Positions 8,981-20,960 of a stretch of 27,815 nucleotides of DNA are shown here, in pieces. The stretch is from Physocladia obscura (Eukaryota; Chytridiomycota; Chytridiomycetes; Chytridiales; Chytriomycetaceae), in the NCBI GenBank assembly GCA_027596945.1, contig JADGJH010000150.1, positions 1 to 27,815 of the forward strand, in the 5' to 3' direction. The notes beneath the pieces are model-generated. The model had not been told where the DNA came from. It worked only from the letters and a program-made list of their open reading frames with translations, and searched no databases. Numbering within the stretch: position 1 is the first letter of the stretch; every line of letters begins with the position of its first letter. A program made the position numbers and the translations under genes.

Positions 8981-10354
8981 ATGATTGATTTGACGGAAAG
9001 GACTGTAGCACTTTTCCAAGCAGCACAAGCTGGCGACAAGAAACAAGTGAGTTTACAGCTGGAATCTGTGACTCCGGAAGAGGCGTTATTGCTGGTTGAT
9101 CACGCGCGCGGTGACGACAACCTTACGCTTATTCATGTTACGGCTTCCGCCAACGATGTAGGAGTGCTGGCAGAACTAGCATCACGACTGCAGTCACAAT
9201 CTCTGCAACGGCTAGCGAGAATTCCGACAGCAAAGATGCGGAATACTGCCCTCCACCTGGCGGCCCAAAGTCGCGCTATCGACGTAGCGCGCTTTCTGCT
9301 TTCGCCGCTTGGCAAAAGTGAACGTAGTACTTCTGATAATGCTACAGGTACTTCTGGCGACAACAGTCCTCTTGCGTTCGCTGCTGCCGAAAGCACGGAC
9401 AAGGACACCAATATTGAGTCTGATGATCAGGCGGAGGTCATCGCTTCTCTGCTTGGTGCGACTAACGCGTGGGGCGAAACCCCGCTACACTGTGCTGCTG
9501 CGGTTGGCGACACGAAACTCGTCGAATTGCTGGTCGCGTCGGCGTCGGCGTCACTTCTGCTTGTTGGCGACGCGTGGGGCCGCACGGCGCGTCAAGTTGC
9601 CATCGAGCACGGCTATCTCGCAGCCGCTGCATGTTTTCCTATCCCTCCTGTTTCTACTACTGACACTGATGGAAAAGCAACAAATGAAACCACCAACACC
9701 AAGCCCTCTCCAGCAGCAATACCTCCACCACCCCCACCGCCAGTTCCTGCTTTCGCCAGGCAGCTTATGGACGTCGCGGCCAAACGCGTGCCCATCTCAC
9801 CTGAATCTGTTAAAGTCAAGCACTTGTTTGCTCCTGTTCCTCACCAAGAAATTAAACTTTCCTCCAATGAACTGTCCGTGTCCACTTCAACGTTAATTTT
9901 ATCTCCAATCTCAAATTCAAGTCCAACTCCAATTCCGCGCAAAAAGTCAATCAGTTCGCACATTGAATATCCGGGCGATATATTTGCTTTGAAATCAATG
10001 CTCTCAGACCCAGTATCTTATGATCCTCTCGGAAACGACCTGTTTGGCTGGTCTGCCCTCCACAAATTTGCCTCTTGGAACAAACCAGATCTCCTACAAA
10101 TTCTTGTTGATTCACTTGCGGATCCCAATGTTTGTTCTGCCGCTGTCAACGCGAAGAGCCGCAACGCAGATGCTTTCACTCCTGCTCATTGCGCCATTGA
10201 CAACAATGCACTTACCGCCTTGTCAACCATTGTTTGCAACTTTGGCCATCTCGTTGACTTGCATAATGTTTTAGACGCCAAAGGAAGAAGTGTTGCACAT
10301 TTCGCCAGTGAGCGCCAGTTGGATATAAATTTTTTGAAAGTGTCTGGCAAATGA
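8981..10354 (+). CDS. ankyrin-repeat protein
   Basis: An intact intronless frame of 457 residues. Ankyrin-type repeats are visible in two groups: NTALHLAAQSRAIDVARFLL (residues about 88-107), WGETPLHCAAAVGDTKLVEL (about 164-183) and a weaker WGRTARQVAIEHGY (about 199-212); then, near the C-terminus, FGWSALHKFASWNKPDLLQI, FTPAHCAIDNNALTAL and GRSVAHFASERQ. The groups are separated by a Thr-rich, polyproline (about 248-256) and Ser-rich linker. Ankyrin repeats mediate protein binding, so it is probably a scaffold or adaptor; no catalytic domain, signal peptide or membrane segment is visible. The start was chosen as the first in-frame ATG (MIDLTERTVALFQAA), which directly opens the first helix. 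The partner is unknown. Confidence 0.82.
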   Translation: MIDLTERTVALFQAAQAGDKKQVSLQLESVTPEEALLLVDHARGDDNLTLIHVTASANDVGVLAELASRLQSQSLQRLARIPTAKMRNTALHLAAQSRAIDVARFLLSPLGKSERSTSDNATGTSGDNSPLAFAAAESTDKDTNIESDDQAEVIASLLGATNAWGETPLHCAAAVGDTKLVELLVASASASLLLVGDAWGRTARQVAIEHGYLAAAACFPIPPVSTTDTDGKATNETTNTKPSPAAIPPPPPPPVPAFARQLMDVAAKRVPISPESVKVKHLFAPVPHQEIKLSSNELSVSTSTLILSPISNSSPTPIPRKKSISSHIEYPGDIFALKSMLSDPVSYDPLGNDLFGWSALHKFASWNKPDLLQILVDSLADPNVCSAAVNAKSRNADAFTPAHCAIDNNALTALSTIVCNFGHLVDLHNVLDAKGRSVAHFASERQLDINFLKVSGK

Positions 10355-10503
10355 GAAAAAAAAAGACGTCAAGTGCGTATTACTTTATTGCGGAAAACGC
10401 CTCTTTTGTTCGTTCTAAAAAAAGAATGAAAGTGTGTTATAAAACTTCCAAAGTCCTAAAAAAGATGTAAAAAAAAATAACAAAAAAAGAAAGAATAAAT
10501 TCA

Positions 10504-12328
10504 ATGACTCGAAAGACAACAAACAAATCAACTGGAAACGCAACCGTTTCTGCCGTTCAGCAGTCCCATGCAGTGTCGGTTCTCAGTGCGAAAAATGTAA
10601 ACTCGAAACCAAACACACCAAAGCCCACCACTGCCGCAGCAGCAAAGCCACTGACTCCTGTAAAAACAGTTAATGCAGCACCAGTCATAAGTTTTGCCGC
10701 TGCCACAGCAAAGGTGTTAATTTCAATATCACCACTGAAATATTCATAAATAAGTTTTTCTGTTATCAGACTTCAGCGAAAGTGCAAATCACACCACTTC
10801 AACCACAACCTGTAACTAAAGCTAAAGTAAATGCGGCTCCAGCAAAACTTCAACCTCAGCTTATCGCTGCAAGCCTTGCGAAGAAAAATTCCGTCAAGAA
10901 TTTCGATTTGGTAATATAAAAAATTTAAAAAGTTTTTTTTTTACCAAGCTGGTACACTTATACTTGATACAAATGTAACAGGGGGTAGGATATGAACAGT
11001 ACATGGTGCCAAATCTTTTTGCCGAACCTGCCAACTGGTCCAGCAATGTGTGTCCAGCACATGCACCGCACCGTCTTGTCGCTACACAAAACAAGCCATC
11101 AACTCCAAAACAAAAGTCAGCAAGTTCTCACAAGCCTTTGACTCCACAATCTCAAAAGTCGCAACAACAGCAACAAATTAAATCTGCTGCTCCTCAAACA
11201 AAAGTCCAACACAAAAATGTTAGGTCAGCAAGCTCGAGCCTTAACAAAACCAATATCAAGTGGAACACCCCTGTAGGAAAACAACTCATTTTGAGACCAA
11301 AGGGCGGTCTCGTTTTGTACCAACCTCTGTGGTTGCAAGTTGCCAGATGGAATATGGAGCAGATGAACAGACAACAACAACGTGGTCGTTCGGCCGACAA
11401 GTACAACAAGGCTCAACGAATCAAGGAAGCAAAGGAGAGAGCCGCAGCACAAGTAAAATAAAACCCAAATTCAAATTAAACGGCATTCTTGTTTCTAACT
11501 ATTTACCAGCGTTCTCGCTCCGATTTCCGTGAACAGAATTCCGTGCCAAAACAACAGTCAAACGCGACGATAAAGGCCCCAATTTCTCATCAAACATCAT
11601 TTACAAATAACAAGGCTCCAGTATCACGCCAAACTTCAAACATTTCTGCTGCATCAACAGTTTTCCACCAAACATCCAACTTGAAAGAGCAACCGCAAAA
11701 CAAACCGTCTACACCGTTATCGAAAACAAAAAAGCCGGTAGCCGACCTTCAAAATGCATGGCAACAGCCTTTATTCGCGTCAAAACAACAGCAAGACTCT
11801 TCCAACAACAGCAATAACAACAACAATAAGCAAAAGCCACTGCAAAAACCACAACAACTCAGAAAACAGCATTCTGCGTCCAGCCCCACTGGAAACACGC
11901 CAGACTATTTCGCAATATACATGGACAGACCTGCGTCTCCATCTGGATTTAAGTCCCAGCCGCCAAAGAGCCGCAGTGCCGCCGCATCGACCAGCAACAG
12001 TGCTGCGAAAACGCCCAGCCAGCAATACGCCGCACTGCGTACTGCCAAGCCGAAATTTGCGCCGTACATGGACCCACATGCCCCAATGCCAAGGGAAACA
12101 ATTAGTCCTTATGCTGAGGGGAGCAATTTTGTGGCATTTAATTTGGCAAATGAAGCCTTGGATTGTGGAATTCTCATGCAGCAGCCACCAAAGCAGAAAC
12201 GTGTTATAAGCGGAAAGACTCCACAGCTTACAAAACAACAATCTAGTAAGTCTTGGTTTACTGGAGTTGCAGTTGCATCTGCTATTGTTGCTATTAGCGG
12301 TGTTGGTCTCTCCAAACTCTACAAGTAA
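10504..12328 (+). CDS. four-exon low-complexity protein with C-terminal membrane anchor
   Basis: Exons 10504-10713, 10770-10910, 10982-11452 and 11510-12328 join in phase 0 throughout, giving 546 residues; introns are 56, 71 and 57 nt with GT...AG ends. I do not recognise the family. Sequence is Ala/Lys/Pro/Thr- then Gln/Ser/Asn-rich, with islands that look structured: YEQYMVPNLFAEPANW at the start of exon 3, LVLYQPLWLQVARWNMEQMN, then a basic helix to its end, and in exon 4 FAIYMDRPASPSG and FAPYMDPHAPMP. The last about 25 residues form a hydrophobic segment (WFTGVAVASAIVAISGVGL) followed by SKLYK, typical of a tail-anchored protein facing the cytosol. A repeated basic/Pro motif (KPxTP) occurs several times in the first half. 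Confidence 0.72.
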
Positions 12329-12375
12329 ATTTGCGAAATACTTTTTTCTAAGATTTTAATGAAAGGTGAAAATCT

Positions 12376-12394
12376 AATAAACGATTTATTTATT
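12376..12394. promoter_or_regulatory. shared bidirectional polyadenylation region
   Basis: Only 83 bp separate two convergent stop codons. An AATAAA occurs on the plus strand at 12376-12381, and overlapping AATAAA hexamers occur on the minus strand (TTTATT read at 12385-12394), so both transcripts could be cleaved in this spacer. Confidence 0.5.
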
Positions 12395-12411
12395 TATTTT
12401 CATGGCTCTCT

Positions 12412-15400
12412 TTAATTTTTTTCAGATGGAAATAATTCTTCCTTCAGCCCTGGATAAGCCCTATCAATATGTTCCCAAGTTATAATCCAGAGATTTTGTG
12501 TGTTTGGACTATCAGGAGATTCAACTTCAGCATTGTTGAGTGGTTGAAAAACTTTTTGTGTTGACATTACTAGAAGCATATTTTTTAAAGATTCAAGAAC
12601 ACCTTCGCTCTATCAAAAATTAAATTATATTATATGAAATAAATACAACTAAAGCCAGCTATTTATGTCTTACCACAAATTCTGAGCCACCTGCAGTTAC
12701 ATATCGGTATATATAATCCAAAATTTTGACCCAAAGTTTGGGCAAATCCTTGTAGCGCAATAGATGATTTAAATACTGCAAAAAGATTTTGCATAATAAT
12801 CCCGCAACTCGCATTCTGGTTTCACTCATACCCGTACCATCCAAACGACCAATTTCAGGCTTCAATAGTTCTTCAAGCAATGGGAACAGCACATTTTCAA
12901 AACAATCAACACCAGTTTCAAGTGTCGATGTTGTTATTTCATCGATTGCTCCGGTTGCGTTCGGTTTTGGAACCAAAACGGTAGATTCTAATTCAGGTGA
13001 CAAGAGAGATCTTTGCAAAAGCGTCAAACTGTGCTGCCGAATCTCTTTCGCTGGATTACAACACTGCTGAGCAAATCCTGACAATATTGGCAACCAGAAC
13101 TCAAACCAAGCTGGAAAGAATATAAATAAAAATAAAAAGATGAATAAATAATTTAGTTTTCAAAAAAACCTCGTTCACGCCCAATTCCAGCTTTTAATAT
13201 CATAATTGGGATTCGAACGTTCAAAGAAAATACTTTGTCCAATGCTTTTGCAGCACGCTCATTTGCAGCTTGAACCACAGTACTAAAAGGCCAAAAACAA
13301 GAAAGTTAACAATATACATATTCAAAAACAAAGAATGAATGAAAACCTTTTTTGCGTGGATGTAATCCTGGGACTGATAGCAGCCCCTTTTCCAGGTTCT
13401 GGACTCGCGGATGCTAATGAATTCAAAGTAATTACGCCAGTAGCGTTTGAGAAACTCATCAAGAGGTCAATACATTCGCCAAAATTATCGGCAGTCATTG
13501 GTGAGCTTGGTCCTTCACTGACAAGAATGCAAGCAATCTCCAGGCTGAATCTTGAAGCTTCTGTGTGTAAAGCTGTGGCACTGAGCAAATGGACGATATC
13601 CCCAGCTTTTGGGTAGCGCCTGATTAACGTGGGATCGGTTTTAATCAGCTGCAAAAGCCCTGCCATCAACTGCTCGGCAACAATATTCAGAGCTGCTTGC
13701 GACAAAGAGGTGAGCGCTTGAATTGACCGAAATACATGCGCGAGCATATCGTCCTTAAGAAGGGGGTTTAATTAAAAAAAGGTAATCGGAAAAAGTAATG
13801 AGCCAAACCTTATGAACCATTCGGATTAGTAATTTCAACAATCCAACCACGCATCTTTCAAGTAAAAGAGGATAATCTGAACCTTCGTTCAAAATTTGAG
13901 AAATCAAGTCAAATGCAACAGGCCAAACGACTTTCAATCGATCACGGTTGTGCAGAGTAATATTTGCAATTAGTTCCAAATAAAACGCGACAGCAAGTGA
14001 ATATTTTGTCTGTATCGCGCTGGAGTCACTTGAGCTTTCGTTTGTTAATAACTGAGCTTTTTCAGAAACATTTTCTTCATTTGCAGTCTCATTTCTGTAG
14101 AGAGCTACTTGCGACAATCTTTGTGTCAATTTTGGTGAGTTATAACAAGCTTGAGCAATCACATTCATCAAATAGTTGAGAGACGATTCTTCCAAAAATC
14201 TGTTTTATATAGTTGAAATTTTCATGACATATCTCAAAACAACAAACCGTGTGTCCAAAAAAAGTTCTTCAATCCGACAAGAAACGATGCAAGCGATTGC
14301 ATTCTTTTCTGCCTTCAGTTCTTCGGGCGTGGGCAACTGTTCTTCATCGTCCGGAGCCCCCAGACTTAACAATTGAGTCAGCGAAAAGAACAGGCCAGAA
14401 CCCCCCGAGTTTTCTTTCTTCGGCGGTCGAGCAGATTCGTTGGGATTCTTCAAGCGAGGAATGGGAACGTGACGTCGAATAAAATTGTCGGTATTTAGCA
14501 TTGCCGACGACAGCAAAGAATACAAGAAANNNNNNNNNNAAAGTCAGGTATGAATTTGAATATGAAACTGTTAACATTTTTCCACCCAGCACGCAAAGTA
14601 TTGCCATATTCAGAAGCCAGATTGAACATCAACACAGCAGCAACTTGGCTTTTATAATTTCGGCCAAATTCAACTGCCCAAGGATCAACTCTAATAACTT
14701 TTTCGCCAGTAACATCTGTTTTTCGTTCGGTCGGAATAAGTTTTCCCCGATCTTTCAGCAAACCAGTAGTTTTGGACAAAGAAATGACAATATTGTCAAG
14801 GGCTTCGGTCATCTGATACAGATTTGAAATTGATGCGCACCGATGGAATCCAACAACTGCTTTTTGAAGGGTCAAAGAATCTTCTGAACTGTCAAAAGCT
14901 GAAAAAAATTAGCTATACACACAAATACAAAATCGTTTCTTGCTTTACCATAGGAAATAGCCGCAATAGTAGGATCACAGATAGCGGCAAACATATCCTT
15001 ACTGAAGACACCTCGCGGTGCAGTCATAATAGGGCTCATAGTAGCTGCCTTTTTCATCAATTCCTTCCACGCGTAATTGAATCCCAAATCTCCTTCATGC
15101 TCTTCAGGCATTACAATCTCGTTATTTTTAATTGCTTCATAAATAGCACGCAAATATTCAGTATCGAAATCCTTTCCGTCGTTGCAGCCACGATTGTTTT
15201 TTCTGAAATCGTCAAACGTCATCCTTCTACGCACTTGTGGGTTATGCTGATCTGTGTTCAGAAGAATGATAGAAAATGCCAGAACAAAGCCGGAGGTCTG
15301 ATCGGCAATATGATGATTATGATCGTTTTCCATTGCATGGAAAAACTCTTCGGCAAAATTTTCGACGACACGCTCAATTAGTTGAGCTTCCCCAGGAAGT

Positions 15401-18400
15401 CTAAAGCTTTCGAGAAGGAGTCGAAGACCTTCATCTAATCGTTTCTGTGGAGCAGGTCTGTTCAGCCAGCAAATTTTTTATATCAAATTTATATATCGAT
15501 CTCACCCCTTTGAAATTGTATAACGAAATAAATGTTTTTAAAATTTCTTCATGGCCTCTTTTTGCAATGTATTCTCCTATCAATTTTTTGTTTACACCCG
15601 GAGTTGTTTTCAAGAAAACCGCAATACTGCGGGGATCAACTGGCTCAGGTAAAAGTTTGTGCTCTGAAATGAGGGTTAGAAACGATTTTAATGAACAATA
15701 TAATTAACCTTGTAAAAATCGAATTCCATCTTTTGGATTCCTGTTAAATCGATCTGCTCCTTCAGCCAATAATCTTTTTCGTAATTTAACAGCCAAAATT
15801 TCTGTGGCATATGGTTCTTCATACAAAGATTCTGTCGAAGTGGCAACTTTCGCAGTTTCTGCAAGAGCTTTGCGTTCTGAAATATGGCTAAGGAGCAATA
15901 ATAATCCATCAATTGCTATGATCTGGTGAGTAATTAAACTAACTGGACCCCCGGGCGTAGCATCTGAAAATGCATGCTGATAACATTGGATTGAGAAAGA
16001 GCTTAATTTCTTTTTTGAATAAAAAAATCAAGTACCTTGCTCAAAAATCTCACAACTTCTTCGTATAAATTCCCTTGGCATCCAGCATCACCGTCAAAAT
16101 TAACCCATAATTCTGTAAAAAAACCAGGAATACGACAACATTGAACCATAGTTTCCAGTAATAGTTCGCGTGCTTCTGAAACGAGAATGTTGCGACCAGC
16201 ACCATTGATTTGTGCAACAGTTGACGAAAATCGAGAACTAGAGATGGATGCTGCAGATGAAGGGCGTTGAGATGATTCGACTGCGTTTATATTTTTATTT
16301 CCTTCTGAAACGCTTGACTTTTCGGATTCATTGACGTCCCAGCTAACAATTCCAGTATCAACTTTGTTCATGATCCAACAAAGAAAGTATTCAAACTGAA
16401 ACTTCAAGAAATGGCGAGATGTTTGAAATAACGATGTCAGCACCCGTAGAGTAAGAGTTATGATCATCATATTGCTTGATGATGGTGGAGAATTATAAGT
16501 CAATCCAATATTTTGTAGCAACTATTTCAGTAAAACTTTGAGCAAGAAATAAAAATATAAAAATGAAAAAAGATAATAAACCTGAAATAGGTACTTAATA
16601 AGTTCGCTCACAACCAGTTCCTTTGCAGCAACAGCCATTTTTTCTTCGTCAGTAATTTCTGCTAGATTATCAACGTTCAATTCAACCTCATACCCCCATC
16701 CAATCCATTTTCCTAAAGAGTAACCACCTGTTTCGATACCCATATGCAGCAATGTAAGCGCAATAAGACGATGAGATGTATCTGTGTGATTTCTGTTGCG
16801 AGGATCCATGAGAGTAACAAGAACTCGAATAAGTTCCAAAATGGCAGGAAGTCCAAACGGAGTAAAAATATGTGGCAACTTTGGGGATTGAGCTAAATCA
16901 GAATCATCTGCAATCATTTCTGCAACCCGAACCGTTTCTTCTGTGTTTTTGGCAAAAGACGTGACCTTTTCGTCTCCGTTAAGATCCTCAAAATGATCTT
17001 TGATTTCAGCATCTGCCGTTACATTGATCTTGAATTCGGAATCGTTCTGTTGCGGTCCAACGGCAATCATTTCAGGTTCATTGTTTTTTTGAACCCCAGT
17101 AACTTTTTCTCCAATCGATATTACAGGCGGACCATTTGATTCGGATGCAGCAGCTGCCGATACTACATCATTGCTAATATCATCTTCATCAATAATAGAT
17201 CCTTTTTGTGAAGCAAATACAGTTTCGGAGTCATTTTTTTGGCGCGCTTGCAGGGAGCGCATTATACTGGATGTCGCAAGCGGTTGCACTTGTCTGGAAA
17301 TTGCGAGAGAATATTGACTAGGTGAAGTTAATGGGGTCACAGAATTAGTTTTTGCGCGATCATTCGCGTCTTTAATTTTCAGGATTTCTATCAATCGTTC
17401 AAATAAAGATTGAACAAGAGTCACAAGAGTTTGCTCGGCAGCTTTTTTCAGGAGCTCTAAGAAATGTTTGTGTCAATGGTTTTGCAAAAAACAGCAGAAA
17501 ACTCACCGCTCACTCGACCCTGAAAGCACATTCCGAACGCAGTTTCAACCATTTCACAAACAGCTTTGTCATCCAAAGTTTTTTGACCTGCTTCGCTTTT
17601 AACAGTAACCCGAATTAATCTCAAAATTTTCGTCAGGACAACTTCATCAGAAGCGGCATCGGTTGCCTCGAATTTACAATTTGAAACTGTGTGCGTAAGG
17701 ACAGACATTGCATGCGGAAGGGATGGATGATATGGATCTGCTGGGATGTCAAAAAAAGTAAAACATAGCAAAAGGAGTTTGGTTACCAATTATTTTAAAT
17801 TTGATAAACTTCTCGACACTGCTTAGTGCAGCGCCAGTTATAGGGCCCGTAGTATCTCCGCTTTTGATAACCTCCAAAAATGGCGTGAGTAGGTGAATTG
17901 GCTCCAGTTCACGCAAATCTTAATAAAACGGATTAAGACGGCACATAAACAATAGGAAATCACTAACTGTGCAACAAAGATAGCCGAGCCTTAAGACGTG
18001 AAAACCCAGCCAATAAAGGGCTTTCCACTGCGAAACCCTGTCCAGAGGCATAAATGTTATTAAACCGATGACGCGAAATTGGGGAGGAATTCGTGAATTC
18101 AAGCACTGCCTCCAGTCCACGCGACTGTGACAGCGGAGCGTGGGCTGCAAGATCTGCACAGAAGTCATAACTGTTATTGTTATTACTGTTTGAAATCTTT
18201 TTGCCATTCGTCTCAGGTGGATCTTGCTCTTCTGAATCCGTTTCTGGACGATATGTCGAATACGCTGAGGATGAATACGTAGAATAGCTGTCGCTATTAC
18301 TTCCCGAGTTATTCGCGAGAGACCAGCGCGAGTTTTTTCGCATAGTTGCTGTAACAGCAAGAATTTCGGCATGGATAACGTGCATCCAAGCGAGCTCGGC

Positions 18401-18604
18401 ATGCCCAATGCTGGCCGTGGAATTCTGGTGATGGGTTGGTAATTGCTGCGCAAAAGCATTGGCAGTATCCTGGCCAATCTCAGACTCATCTTTAGTGGCA
18501 TAATTCCTGGTACTGCTACTGCTGCTTCGGTTGCTGTGATTGCGGCTCGATAATCGCTTCGTCATGACAGGTCCGTTTGGGTCCGTTTCCTTCACAGCTT
18601 CCAT
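12412..18604 (-). CDS. GBF1: GBF1/Gea-type large ARF guanine-nucleotide exchange factor (Sec7 domain), 14 exons, assembly gap inside
   Basis: This gene activates ARF GTPases at ER-Golgi membranes to recruit COPI. Exons on the minus strand: 18604-17968, 17918-17787, 17740-17507, 17456-16582, 16521-16036, 15976-15709, 15663-15506, 15444-14949, 14898-14248 (with gap), 14199-13809, 13753-13347, 13282-13170, 13110-12674, 12609-12412. Total about 1,828 codons, close to human GBF1. Domain order: DCB with PFLEVIKSGDTTGPITG, HUS box ELWVNFDGDAG, Sec7 with FRLPGEAQLIERV holding the catalytic glutamate and LNTDQHNPQV, HDS repeats, and a C-terminus ending LKEELFPSEKN. A Ser/Asn-rich insertion lies near the N-terminus. 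The ATG at 18604 (MEAVKETDPNGP) is chosen; an in-frame extension upstream would overlap the neighbouring gene. The two sides of the N run are in different frames, so its length is arbitrary. Confidence 0.92.
14530..14539. other. assembly gap (10 N)
   Basis: A run of ten N falls in the exon just downstream of the Sec7 domain. Coding potential resumes on both sides but in different frames, so the run is a placeholder and some coding sequence, perhaps also an intron, is missing. Confidence 0.95.
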
Positions 18605-18657
18605 CCTTGCAGTCCAACCAATTTTTTGTGGAATTTGCCACGTTGAAGAACACAGAA
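18605..18657. promoter_or_regulatory. 53-bp head-to-head spacer between ARF-GEF and ALG12
   Basis: The two start codons are only 53 bp apart on opposite strands, so any promoter must be bidirectional or extend into the 5' coding ends. The spacer has no obvious TATA element. Confidence 0.55.
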
Positions 18658-20826
18658 ATGGACAGGAAAGATGGGCAAGATGTTGACGCAACAACAGAAA
18701 TCAATACATCACAGCAACCGACAGCAGGAAAGACACAAAAAGTCCTTGTTCCTGCAGAAAACTGGCTAACTGACGATCATCCAAACATTCACAAGCATGA
18801 CTTTATCGCCGTGCTGCCAGGTATTTTGATCCATTCAACGCGTGTTGGCTCTACTCTAATTTGTGTGCTTAATAGGCGCCTTCTACGACTTTCTTATATT
18901 TTGCTTTATGTGTCATGCAATCAATTCTGCCCCTTACACGAAAGTCGAAGAAAGCTTCAACGTTCAGGCCATTCATGATTTAATGATAATCCCAGGCACA
19001 CAACTTGAAACTTACGATCATTTGGTAATCCCATTTTTAATTTTCCAGTTTTTTAAAAATAATGCAGGCTTTTCCTGGAGTTGTTCCCAGAACATTTCTT
19101 GGTCCGTTATTTATCAAATTTTTTACGCAACCGGTTGTTTCGCTGATGACTGCGGATGGGAAATCTCAAATTTCCCTTGATTGGTATCTTTACATAGCAA
19201 GAACAGCTCTTGCCCTTCTATCGGTACACTCCCTGCGACTGATTAGACTGTCTACTGCGCACGTGTTTGGCCATACCGTGTCTGCGTTCTTTGGAATTGT
19301 TTGTTTCACACAGTTTCATTTAATATTTTGGGGATCAAGATACATTCCAAACACATTTGCAATGATTTTAGTGAATTATGGTATATCTTGTTGGATCAGT
19401 TCGTGGAAGCCTGTAACCCGCAAAGAGATTATCGAAAAAGTGAAAGAACGTGATCGAATTTTTGGAAGTAAGCAGTGAAATGAGTAATTTAAACTAAGAA
19501 TTATTCGTAAATAAATTAGGCCCACCCATGAGCTTGGGAGAGAAGGGAACGCGTAAAATTCGTGTAAAAAAATCATCGGTACAAGAGCCACCTATCTCAA
19601 TGCATTCTAGCGGCATGATTTTCTTCATACTTTTTGCTGCAATTGTATTTCGACTCGAAATTCTCGCAGTTCTCTTACCAATTCTCGTCTCGGAAATATT
19701 CATTTATAAAACTATCAAATTCATCCCGGCTTTAATTGCTTGCGCCGTCACTGGAATTATATCTGTCACGCTCACAACTACGGTAGACACAATATTTTGG
19801 AAATCCTCTTCTCTGCTGTGGCCCGAGCTTCAAGTCTTTATTTTCAACGTAATACAGGGGCGCAGCAAAGAATATGGCACCAACCCACCGCATTTTTACT
19901 TTTCGAATCTTCTTTTACGAATCGCAACTGTCGCATACCCGCTTGCAATTTACGCGGTTATTGTAGACTCACGTGTACGTCGCCTTCTTGCACCCGCACT
20001 ATTTTTCGTATGTATTATGAGTTTTGTTGGGCATAAAGAATGGAGATTTGTTTTCCCAATCGTTCCAATTGTGAATTTGGCTGCCGCAATTGGTCTCACT
20101 CGAATTTTTCGAATTGCATACCTGCGACACAGCCCAAAAGCTTTAAGTAAACCTGAAAGGCCGTCATCATTATCATCATCCTCTTCACCGCTAGATGTCA
20201 CATCCAGCTTCAAAGTCTCTAGGCGTGATCGCGTTTTTCACAAAATAATTCTTCTTGCACTTTCAGCTACCCTTTTAGCAAGCTTATTATTTACAAACGT
20301 GAGCATTGATATAAGTTCGCGGAATTATCCAGGAGGCGTTGCGATGGAAGCAATACACAAGTTTCTGAAAGTCAAGATGGCGGGCGATTCGAGAAATGAA
20401 TTGCGCCCATACCTACACATGGATGTTTATACATGCCAAACAGGGGCAAGTCGGTTCATGGAACTTGGGCGTAATGACGGGTGGCGGTACAGCAAAGAGG
20501 AAGGGTTGCAAACTGATGCTGAATTTGTCGAGAGGGGCTTCACTCATCTATTGACAACAACTCCTGAACTTCATGTTGGGGAAGATTGGGAAAAATCAAA
20601 AGATCGAGATGATACTGTTTGGGAAGTTGTTCCTGGTTATATTCATGGGTTGAAAAAAGTAAAATTGGAATTTGGGCCTGGTGGCTGGAAAGCATGGTTG
20701 GGCCAGAGTTTGGATAAAGTGATAAAAGGCAACTTGAAGTGGAAACCGAAATTGTTTTACTATGGTATTAAACTGCCAATCGAAGTGTATATGGAACCCA
20801 AAATTTTTTTGTTGAAAAAAAAGTAA
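18658..20826 (+). CDS. ALG12: ALG12 dolichyl-P-Man:Man7GlcNAc2-PP-dolichol alpha-1,6-mannosyltransferase
   Basis: Exons 18658-18820, 18876-19024, 19068-19467 and 19520-20826 give 672 residues; introns are 55, 43 and 52 nt. ALG12 is a GT22 enzyme in the ER membrane that adds the eighth mannose, in alpha-1,6 linkage, to the lipid-linked N-glycan precursor from dolichol-phosphate mannose in the lumen. Family hallmarks seen: the first lumenal loop PYTKVEESFNVQAIHD, then YDHL joined to FPGVVPRTFLGP across intron 2, FHLIFWGSRYIPNTFAM, DTIFWKSSSLLWPE, and the GT22 motif HKEWRF. Multiple hydrophobic segments span the first 450 or so residues; the C-terminal lumenal part has YTCQTGASRF and a WRYSKEE motif. 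SMP3, PIG-B and ALG9 are related but these motifs favour ALG12. It is intact and shares its promoter region with the ARF-GEF. Confidence 0.92.
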
Positions 20827-20831
20827 ATTCG

Positions 20832-20912
20832 CTGTGCGGTTTTTTCAATGCAGTTATTAATTCCAAGTTGAAAAAAGAAAAAAAAATTGAACCCGCACAG
20901 TTGTCTCTATGG
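20832..20912. repeat. imperfect inverted repeat and TGTCTC motif at presumed left edge
   Basis: CTGTGCGG followed by a T run and CAAT (20832-20849) is matched in inverse orientation by ATTGAACCCGCACAG (20886-20900), leaving a loop of about 36 nt. Directly after it stands TGTCTCTATGG (20902-20912), which fits the left half (TGTCTCYRTGG) of the hairpin repeats at 26649-26764. It begins six bases after the ALG12 stop codon, so it could also be an RNA hairpin in that 3' UTR. Confidence 0.45.
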
Positions 20913-20960
20913 AGCTTTTCTAATAAAAATTTGAATTTCAAAGATTTTCCCTTCGGTAAT

